NCBI GenBank assembly: GCA_023251195.1
Contig: JAHEZG010000078.1
Span: forward strand, 1-12,274
Direction of reading: 5' to 3'
DNA: 12,274 bases
Source: Chitinophagaceae bacterium
GTDB taxonomy: Bacteria > Bacteroidota > Bacteroidia > Chitinophagales > UBA10324
The notes beneath the pieces were generated by a model, which saw nothing but the letters and a program-made list of their open reading frames with translations, was not told the DNA's origin and searched no databases. Shown here in pieces: positions 8,070 to 12,274 of this stretch (within the stretch, counting starts at the first letter, position 1; the number at the start of each line of letters is the position of its first letter). Made by a program: the position numbers and the translations under genes.

Positions 8070-8692
8070 TGAAAAAAAATTCTGCGGGAATGATTGCTGC
8101 GGCAATTATTCTGCTCGCACCTTTTGGTTTCTGGATTTATTACGACATTTATAAAACGCCGATGCTCTCGCCGCGGCTGAAAGAATTTTACCAGGTTCCG
8201 TTTTTTAAATTAGCGAATCAGTTGGGCGATACTGTTACATCAGATGATTTGAAAGGATATGTGTATGTCACCGATTTTTTCTTTGCGAGTTGCCCGGGAG
8301 TTTGCCCGAAGCTGAGCACTCACCTGAGTAAAATGCAGGAAAATTTTAAAGATGAACAACGGATAAAATTTGTTTCCATCACCGTTGATCCAATGCGTGA
8401 TTCGGTTGCGGCTTTGAAAACTTATTCAGAAAAATATAAAGCCGTTGATACCAAGTGGTATTTTTTAACAGGAGTGAAGGACACCATTTACAACCTTGCA
8501 GAGAAAGGTTTTAAAGTTCCTGTAGTGGAAGATGTAAACGGCGAAGAAGAATTCACACACACCGACCGCATGGTTTTGGTGGATGGAACCGGAATGATTC
8601 GCGGTTACTACAATGTGGTGGAAGACACCGCCATGGTTGACTCGCTATACAATGATATTGAGCGGCTGCTGATTGAAAAGCCGAAGTCGTAA
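8069..8692 (+). CDS. sco: SCO1/SenC copper chaperone for CuA assembly
   Basis: This 207-residue membrane-anchored thioredoxin-fold protein delivers copper to the CuA site of subunit II and may also keep its cysteines reduced. After an N-terminal anchor helix (about 8-26) comes a thioredoxin-like domain. Its copper-binding CPGVCP motif has Cys75 and Cys79, and the third ligand is His164 in EFTHTDRMVLVD. TVDPMRDS (105-112) is also typical of the family. The start is GTG at 8069, overlapping the previous stop by one base; this gives a normal N-terminus, and no upstream ATG is possible without a large overlap. It is the last gene of the uninterrupted respiratory run; a terminator-like hairpin follows at 8720. 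Confidence 0.95.
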   Translation: MKKNSAGMIAAAIILLAPFGFWIYYDIYKTPMLSPRLKEFYQVPFFKLANQLGDTVTSDDLKGYVYVTDFFFASCPGVCPKLSTHLSKMQENFKDEQRIKFVSITVDPMRDSVAALKTYSEKYKAVDTKWYFLTGVKDTIYNLAEKGFKVPVVEDVNGEEEFTHTDRMVLVDGTGMIRGYYNVVEDTAMVDSLYNDIERLLIEKPKS

Positions 8693-8719
8693 ATAAAAAA
8701 CCTTTTATTGCATTATAAT

Positions 8720-8744
8720 CTTGCCGGAGAAAACTCCAGGCAAG
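8720..8744 (+). terminator. Possible terminator hairpin after sco
   Basis: A strong stem-loop begins 28 nt after the sco stop. CTTGCC and GGAG pair with CTCC and GGCAAG around an AAAA loop, giving 10 base pairs with one bulged A at 8738. The downstream sequence is only moderately T-rich (TTATTATATTTGTTG from about 8754), not a clean T tract. It could end the respiratory transcript, or it could belong to the repetitive sequence that starts here. The position favours a terminator; the weak T tract argues against it. Confidence 0.4.
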
Positions 8745-8863
8745 GGCTTAGGGTTATTATATTTGTTGGGTGATGAAAATGTGGAAGACCAACAAAGGCG
8801 GAATAAAAGGAGGGATGAACTATACGACCAGACTGAAACCGTTTGTTCCGCTGTGGCGCAATT

Positions 8864-8882
8864 GTTCCGTTACAAATGGAAC
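8864..8882 (+). repeat. 19-nt hairpin repeat, unit 1
   Basis: GTTCCGTTACAAATGGAAC forms an 8-bp stem (one G-T wobble) around ACA, or equivalently a GTTCC/GGAAC stem around a longer loop. It has the same size and the same TTRCAAA centre as the hairpins at 8895 and (reverse strand) 11687, but different stem bases that still pair. It lies 12 nt upstream of unit 2 in the same orientation. Confidence 0.55.
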
Positions 8883-8894
8883 GCATTTAATGAA

Positions 8895-8913
8895 GCTCGG
8901 TTGCAAACCGAGC
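8895..8913 (+). repeat. 19-nt hairpin repeat, unit 2 (perfect palindrome)
   Basis: GCTCGGTTGCAAACCGAGC is a perfect inverted repeat: an 8-bp stem around GCA. The hairpin at 11687 matches it on the opposite strand apart from A-for-G changes in the stem that keep pairing. The repeat is followed by CGAACAGGAGGCTGTGCC, which may belong to the same element. It resembles REP-type extragenic palindromes; I saw no REP-associated transposase in the window. Confidence 0.65.
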
Positions 8914-9283
8914 CGAACAGGAGGCTGTGCCGTTTATACTGATACCATAACTATTAGTCAAATTAATCTGCAAAAGCGTTTGGAAAATATTGATTCAACT
9001 ATACATACTGAATCAGCAAAAATTGAAATGCAGGTTTATCCGAATCCGAATGATGGAAGTTTTTATCTTGACATTTTGAATGGCGGTGAAAATGAAAACG
9101 GTACTGTTACTATTTACAACCTGATGGGTGTGGAGTTACAGAGAATTGAATTATCTTTAACAGCCGGAAATAATAACTTCAGACTCACAACAGGCAGTAG
9201 CATTTCATCAGGATTATACTTAGTTAAATTGAACAGTGGAACAGAACTGTTGCATAAAACAATAACCATTCAAAAGTAAAAGT

Positions 9284-10702
9284 GTGAAAAGAGTTTTGCT
9301 TATTTTACTTATTACGACTTTAAATGAGTTTGCTTTTTCACAGCAATGGTTTCCTTTGCAAGATGGGTTAAGCGGTAGCGATGCACAGAATAATAAGGTT
9401 GTTTCCATGTGTGCAGATACTATCAATCATTATTTATATGTGGGAGGTTACTTTAATCAGTGCCATTCAGATACAGGAATAATTGCAGTAAATAATTTAG
9501 CTCGATGGGATGGAAATAACTGGTCTGCAATTTCCCTTTATAGCGATACTATATTTATTGGGATAGGCTATGGAAAAACGATTACTTCAATGGTTTTGCA
9601 CAATAACGAAATCTATCTCACTGTATCTAATGATGTAAGTTCAATATATGGGGTGTTTAAATTTGATGTGAACACATTTCAATCTTCGAGAATTGGATAT
9701 TTTAATAACTCCTTAAACTGCTTATACTTTTACGAAGATACATTATACTTAGGGGGAGCTTTTACTCAATGGAAACAATTTACAGCAAGCAGTTGGCAAA
9801 CTGGTTCCGGTGTATTAAAATGGATGGGAAGTGGAAATCAATGGCAACAAGTAGGCGGCGGTATTGCCGTAGGAGGTTTTTCAGAAGTAAACGCGTTGTG
9901 TGTACATCACAACAAACTATATGCAGCAGGCATATTTGAAACAGCAGGAGGCACTTACTGCAAAAACATCGCCTGCTGGAATGATACAAGTTGGAGTGCA
10001 GTGGGTAGTGGAATAGGGTTCTCAGGACAGTTTGATTGTATTTTACATGCACTTGTCTCATATAAGAACAAACTTTATGCAGGCGGAGATTTTTATATGT
10101 CAGATGGGTACTTTGCCAACGGATTGGGAATGTGGAACGATACAGCCTGGAGTGCTACAGGTGTAAATGCTACAGCGGTATATGCTTTAAAGGTTCACGG
10201 TAATAAACTTTATTTTGGTTCTGATGGCAGCAGTTTAGGCACATGGCTTTGGGATCGTGTAACATGCTATGATGATTCTGTTTGGCTGTCAACAGGAACA
10301 GGGCCGACTGGTGATGTTCTGGCTTTGGAGGTATTTAACAATGATTTATACGCCGGTGGTGTTTTTGAAACAATTGATTCAATAACGAATGCGGGATTTA
10401 TAGCGCGATATGACCCAACAATAATTCAAGATACAACTTCTATAATTGAAGTAAAACAAAATGAAAGAGAAATAAATGTTTATCCGAACCCTGCTAATGA
10501 ATATTTAACTATTCAACTATTAAATAATAGTTTACCGAATGAAATTGAAATTGCAGATGCCGTTGGAAGAGTTGTGATGAAAACAGAAAACAGAAAACTT
10601 TCAATACAAATAAATATTAAAAACTTAGCAGCCGGATTATATTTTGTGAAAGTGTATTTGCAGGATGGAGAAATACAAGTACGGAAATTTGTGAAGCAAT
10701 AA
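9284..10702 (+). CDS. Secreted T9SS-sorted protein with seven LYxGGxF-type motifs, probable beta-propeller
   Basis: This 472-residue protein has three parts. A signal peptide (about 1-19, MKRVLLILLITTLNEFAFS) has a likely cut after Ser19. A repeat region has seven spaced motifs like LYVGGYF at about residues 51, 110, 154, 212, 264, 309 and 355, each usually followed by a W-N-D-T-x-W-S segment (for example CWNDTSWSAVGSG, 231-243). A T9SS type A sorting domain runs from about 397 (INVYPNPANEY to AAGLYFVKVY). Seven motifs spaced 44-59 residues apart suggest a seven-bladed propeller, which is inference. The domain order implies export by Sec, crossing of the outer membrane by the type IX system, and release or attachment at the cell surface. 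The start is GTG, the only one that gives a signal peptide. Ligand or enzyme activity is unknown. Confidence 0.85.
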   Translation: MKRVLLILLITTLNEFAFSQQWFPLQDGLSGSDAQNNKVVSMCADTINHYLYVGGYFNQCHSDTGIIAVNNLARWDGNNWSAISLYSDTIFIGIGYGKTITSMVLHNNEIYLTVSNDVSSIYGVFKFDVNTFQSSRIGYFNNSLNCLYFYEDTLYLGGAFTQWKQFTASSWQTGSGVLKWMGSGNQWQQVGGGIAVGGFSEVNALCVHHNKLYAAGIFETAGGTYCKNIACWNDTSWSAVGSGIGFSGQFDCILHALVSYKNKLYAGGDFYMSDGYFANGLGMWNDTAWSATGVNATAVYALKVHGNKLYFGSDGSSLGTWLWDRVTCYDDSVWLSTGTGPTGDVLALEVFNNDLYAGGVFETIDSITNAGFIARYDPTIIQDTTSIIEVKQNEREINVYPNPANEYLTIQLLNNSLPNEIEIADAVGRVVMKTENRKLSIQINIKNLAAGLYFVKVYLQDGEIQVRKFVKQ

Positions 10703-10975
10703 CTTCTCAACAACAACTATCCATATCTTGTATTACCGCCATACAGCATTATCAGAATCTGGAAGGTAGGCACAACAGTAACAGTAGATACAACTGCTGT
10801 AACCGTACACACGCCGACCACTGGTGTGCAGGTGAGCCAGCCCATAAACAACCATGCAGTGAATATGCAGGCAAGCGGTGCGAGCACTTACACCTGGAAA
10901 CCGGATGTTGACCTGTTCGGGAAGAGAGATACTGTAAATAATATTCCGGTTGTAACGGGGGTTGGTGATGGCTGA
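10703..10975 (+). pseudogene. Fragment of an Ig/PKD-like adhesin domain, both ends missing
   Basis: Directly after the stop of the previous gene the same frame stays open for 90 codons, to a TGA at 10973. The residues WKVGTTVTVDTTAVTVHTP and SGASTYTWKPDVDLFGKR are typical of the Thr/Val-rich Ig-like or PKD-like repeats in large Bacteroidota surface proteins. There is no start codon context, no signal peptide and no sorting domain. The coding character ends at about 10960, where IS256 transposase sequence begins on the other strand; the last five codons are read through transposase DNA. GC content is visibly higher than in the preceding gene. I infer a leftover of a different gene rather than an extension of the 472-residue protein. 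Confidence 0.55.
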
Positions 10976-11401
10976 TATGGTGCCGTCTGATACATCAATT
11001 CCATACAACTCTGCCAGGTGCATCTGAATGTCGCTGTAGCTCATGCCGCGACCATACAAGGCGATGATTTGATTATCGATGTCGCTGCTGATGCTGCGTT
11101 GTCGCTTCTCAATAATCCGTGGCTCGAAGCTGGCGTTGCGGTCCCGGGGTGAAAAAATTTCAAAGCCCCCCAAAGGGCTTTGAATATTTTTTCTGTTGTG
11201 CCCGTTGCGTTTGTTGTTCTCAACAATCCGTGTCCGGCTCAGGTGCGTGTCTAACTCACCTTCCAGTGAAGCTTCAATTATTTTTTTTAGTAGCGGTGTG
11301 AAAACACCCTCTGCTCCAACCATGGACTTGCCTGCTTTTAGTTGCTCGGCAGCTTCTTTGGCGAATGCTTCAAAATCAAACTTGTTTTTCTCTTTTTTCA
11401 T
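10961..11401 (-). pseudogene. IS256-family (mutator) transposase, N-terminal third only
   Basis: The minus-strand frame starts at 11401 (MKKEKNKFDFEAFAKEAAEQ) and matches the N-terminal and helix-turn-helix part of IS256-family transposases. Recognisable segments are IIEASLEGELDTHL (41-54), NKRNGHNRK (63-71), SPRDRNASFEPRIIEKRQR (84-102) and IIALYGRGMSYSDI (112-125) up to SDGTISAITN (138-147). Family members continue into the DDE catalytic domain, with the first catalytic Asp near residue 165-170. Here homology stops at residue 147 and the frame runs on into unrelated adhesin DNA to about 10733. All three catalytic residues are therefore missing and the protein must be inactive. Full-length relatives are about 390-410 residues. 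Base composition is more GC-rich than the surrounding genes, consistent with acquisition. Confidence 0.85.
11152..11192. repeat. Terminator-like palindrome inside the IS256 transposase remnant
   Basis: CAAAGCCC at 11161-11168 pairs perfectly with GGGCTTTG at 11175-11182 across a 6-nt loop. The stem can extend through flanking AAAAAATTT and AATATTTTTT to about 17 positions with one irregularity. On both strands it reads as a stem followed by a T-rich run, which is the shape of a bidirectional intrinsic terminator. It lies within the coding frame (residues about 70-84, NIQSPLGGFEIFSP), so it could block transcription through the element from either side, or it may be a coincidence of codon choice. 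Confidence 0.5.
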
Positions 11402-11492
11402 GTTCTAAACTTAGGGGTTTAGACACACTTAATTTAACAGTCTCATAAATTACAATCACCTGTTGATTTTTCAGTTTACCCGAACCCGTTGT

Positions 11493-11511
11493 GATCGATT
11501 TGTTATCGAGC
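11493..11511 (-). repeat. 19-nt hairpin repeat, diverged unit
   Basis: GATCGATTTGTTATCGAGC has a perfect 5-bp stem (TCGAT/ATCGA) around TTGTT and shares the TCGATTTGnnATCGAGC frame with the unit at 11687. Both are preceded by CCCGTTGT. The loop centre is TT instead of CA and one outer pair is lost, so this is the weakest of the four copies. It is in the opposite orientation to the units at 8864 and 8895. Confidence 0.45.
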
Positions 11512-11686
11512 ACCATCACAACTTTATTAAAACGCTATAACGCAAAACCTACTGCCGCAAGGCAGATTCAGCAAAGGCAAACCCCGATTTTAAGGTCCGA
11601 GATGTTCCACCCGAGTTCCGACAAACCCGCGAAGACAAACCAGCCCCATCTGTATTCTTTTCCCCTAAAAAAAATAATAACCCGTT

Positions 11687-11705
11687 GTTCGATTTGCAAT
11701 CGAGC
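11687..11705 (-). repeat. 19-nt hairpin repeat, inverted relative to the 8.9-kb units
   Basis: GTTCGATTTGCAATCGAGC forms an 8-bp stem (one wobble pair) around TGC. Its reverse complement, GCTCGATTGCAAATCGAAC, aligns over its full length with unit 2 at 8895; the differences are at stem positions that still pair. With unit 2 it brackets the accessory block in inverted orientation. Confidence 0.55.
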
Positions 11706-11775
11706 CCCGCTGTATATGGTGAAAGAAAAATAATTTCATAAATAAAGTTTTCTTTTGCCCCGCTTAAAATCATTC

Positions 11776-12274
11776 ATGAAAGAAAAACAACTCAACATAT
11801 TTGTTGCAATAATCTCCATAGCCATTCCGCTATTGGTGTTTTCGTTATTGTATCTGAAACCACCCGATGTAAAACTTGGTTTTGATCTATCGCTGATACC
11901 GGCATTTAATGCTTCAATCAACTTTACTGTTTCGTTGTTGTTGTTGGTTGGTTATTATTTTATGAAGCAGAATAAAATTCAGTATCATAAATACACTATG
12001 ATTACAGCATTCTGTTTGTCGGGTGTGTTTTTGATTTCGTATGTGGTGTATCACACACTGGCAGTTGAAACACACTTTGGCGGCGAGGGTTGGATTCGTC
12101 CGGTTTATTTTTCGTTGTTAATCACTCATATCATACTTGCAGCGGTTATTGTGCCCATGATTTTATTTACACTTACCAGGGGTTTGCAGGAAAAATTTGA
12201 TCAACATCGCCGCATTGCTAAATGGACCTGGCCATTGTGGTTGTATGTATCAGTAACCGGAGTGATTGTTTATT
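11776..12274 (+). CDS. DUF420 (YozB/CtaM-like) membrane protein, 3' end outside the window
   Basis: The ATG at 11776 opens a frame with no stop before the window edge (166 codons). The protein is polytopic: helices at about 6-27, 46-63, 73-93, 109-134 and 149-166. It matches the DUF420 family in its pattern of helices and conserved polar residues: PAFNASIN (42-49), YHKYTM (70-75), VVYHTLA (90-96), FGGEGWIRPVYFSLLITH (101-118), then QHRRIAKWTWPLW (143-155). Candidate metal or heme-related histidines are His71, His93, His118 and His144. Relatives such as YozB of Bacillus and CtaM of Staphylococcus are needed for aa3-type oxidase function, so this gene belongs functionally with the upstream operon. 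Here it is separated from sco by about 3 kb and probably needs its own promoter. Confidence 0.85.
   Translation, partial: MKEKQLNIFVAIISIAIPLLVFSLLYLKPPDVKLGFDLSLIPAFNASINFTVSLLLLVGYYFMKQNKIQYHKYTMITAFCLSGVFLISYVVYHTLAVETHFGGEGWIRPVYFSLLITHIILAAVIVPMILFTLTRGLQEKFDQHRRIAKWTWPLWLYVSVTGVIVY

Larger units (their letters stand above)
8770..9279 (+). pseudogene. Truncated T9SS substrate: C-terminal sorting domain remnant
   Basis: The frame is open from a GTG at 8770 for 169 codons. Only the last 80-110 residues look like protein: a linker (INLQKRLENIDSTIHTESAK) followed by a T9SS type A C-terminal sorting domain, with VYPNPNDGSF at about 9030-9060, the central IYNLMGVELQ strand, and SSGLYLVKL near the end. 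The first 55 residues are rich in Cys, Arg and Lys. They are read through the two hairpin repeats at 8864 and 8913, so I think that part is not real coding sequence. There is no signal peptide, so the product could not reach the type IX machinery. I infer the 3' end of a larger secreted-protein gene whose body has been lost. The next gene starts 4 nt later. Confidence 0.6.
10961..11440 (-). mobile_element. Remnant of an IS256-family insertion sequence
   Basis: The element is represented by the truncated transposase gene plus the sequence just upstream of it. The stretch AGGGGTTTAGACACACTTAA (from about 11413) looks like an IS256-type terminal inverted repeat. The outer boundary near 11440 is a guess, because the opposite end has been deleted and cannot be used to define the repeat. 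The inner edge at about 10961 is a deletion junction with adhesin coding sequence, not a natural IS end. No target-site duplication can be tested. Confidence 0.65.
11441..11775. other. Non-coding stretch between the IS remnant and the DUF420 gene
   Basis: I see no supported gene in these roughly 330 bases. They hold two hairpins of the 19-nt family (11493-11511 and 11687-11705), each preceded by CCCGTTGT, and a small hairpin CTGCC-GCAA-GGCAG with a GNRA-type loop at 11552-11565. On the plus strand one frame is open without a usable start from about 11534 to a TAA near 11731, with protein-like composition (for example DVPPEFRQTREDKPAPSVFF). Open frames also exist on the opposite strand, so this is weak evidence. 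Any promoter for the DUF420 gene should be here; the region just before the ATG is AT-rich, but I found no clear TAnnTTTG element. Confidence 0.5.

Noticed and set aside
8864..8913. CRISPR-like array from the paired hairpins
   Set aside because: There are only two units, the repeats differ in sequence, the gap is 12 nt and no cas genes are present.
8721..8942. Plus-strand frame of 73 codons starting with TTG (PEKTPGKGLGLLYLLG...)
   Set aside because: It runs across the terminator-like hairpin and both hairpin repeats, is very rich in Arg and Gln, starts at a non-ATG codon inside a stem and matches no family I know.
10733..10960. Continuation of the minus-strand transposase frame past residue 147
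   Set aside because: The residues no longer resemble IS256 transposases and the DNA here encodes an Ig/PKD-like domain on the other strand; the frame is open by chance.
11491..11733. Plus-strand 80-codon frame in the gap before DUF420
   Set aside because: The start lies inside a hairpin repeat, composition is biased, and other frames of the same stretch are equally open, so there is no support for coding.
11549..11773. Minus-strand 74-codon frame in the same gap
   Set aside because: It is one of several overlapping open frames in a repeat-rich stretch, with no family resemblance and no leader or promoter seen.
11730..11775. Bacteroidota-type promoter (TTG ... TAnnTTTG) before DUF420
   Set aside because: The region is AT-rich and contains TTTTCTTTTG, but I could not find a convincing -7 element with a properly spaced -33 TTG.

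Overview
The window comes from a member of the Bacteroidota. The evidence is a run of alternative complex III genes (actC-actD-actE-actF) leading straight into a cytochrome aa3 oxidase operon, AT-rich leaders with almost no Shine-Dalgarno sequences, and proteins carrying the type IX secretion system (T9SS) type A C-terminal sorting domain (VYPNP...GLYxVK). The order Act-CoxB-CoxA-CtaB-CoxC-CoxC-COX4-SCO-DUF420 is familiar from Chitinophagales/Sphingobacteriales-like genomes, but I cannot place the genus from the sequence alone.

Positions 1-8692 form one dense, plus-strand respiratory operon. It holds the 3' end of actC, then actD, actE, actF, coxB, coxA, ctaB, two different subunit III genes, a subunit IV gene and a SCO copper chaperone. 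Gaps are at most 28 nt and the last two genes overlap by one base. Together they encode a quinol:cytochrome c oxidoreductase (ACIII), the aa3 oxidase that takes its electrons, the enzyme making heme O, and a copper-site assembly factor. All heme, CuB, CuA, D-channel and K-channel residues I looked for are present, so the oxidase should be a functional A1-type proton pump. One position in the CuA loop is non-canonical. Heme A synthase (CtaA) is not in the window.

Positions 8693-11775 are an accessory block that separates sco from the next gene of the respiratory set. In order it contains: a terminator-like hairpin; two small hairpins of a repeated family; a T9SS sorting-domain fragment with no signal peptide; an apparently intact secreted T9SS protein with seven LYxGGxF-type motifs (probable beta-propeller); an in-frame fragment of an Ig/PKD-like adhesin; a 5'-end remnant of an IS256-family transposase on the minus strand, abutting the adhesin fragment; and about 330 nt of non-coding sequence with two more hairpins of the same family in the opposite orientation. 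The block looks like a site of repeated insertion and deletion.

Positions 11776-12274 hold the start of a DUF420 (YozB/CtaM-like) membrane protein, cut by the window edge. This family is linked to aa3 oxidase maturation, so the respiratory gene set resumes here. I saw no tRNA, rRNA, CRISPR array or obvious new defence system. The most unusual signal is the family of compensatorily varying 19-nt hairpins flanking the insertion in the respiratory cluster.
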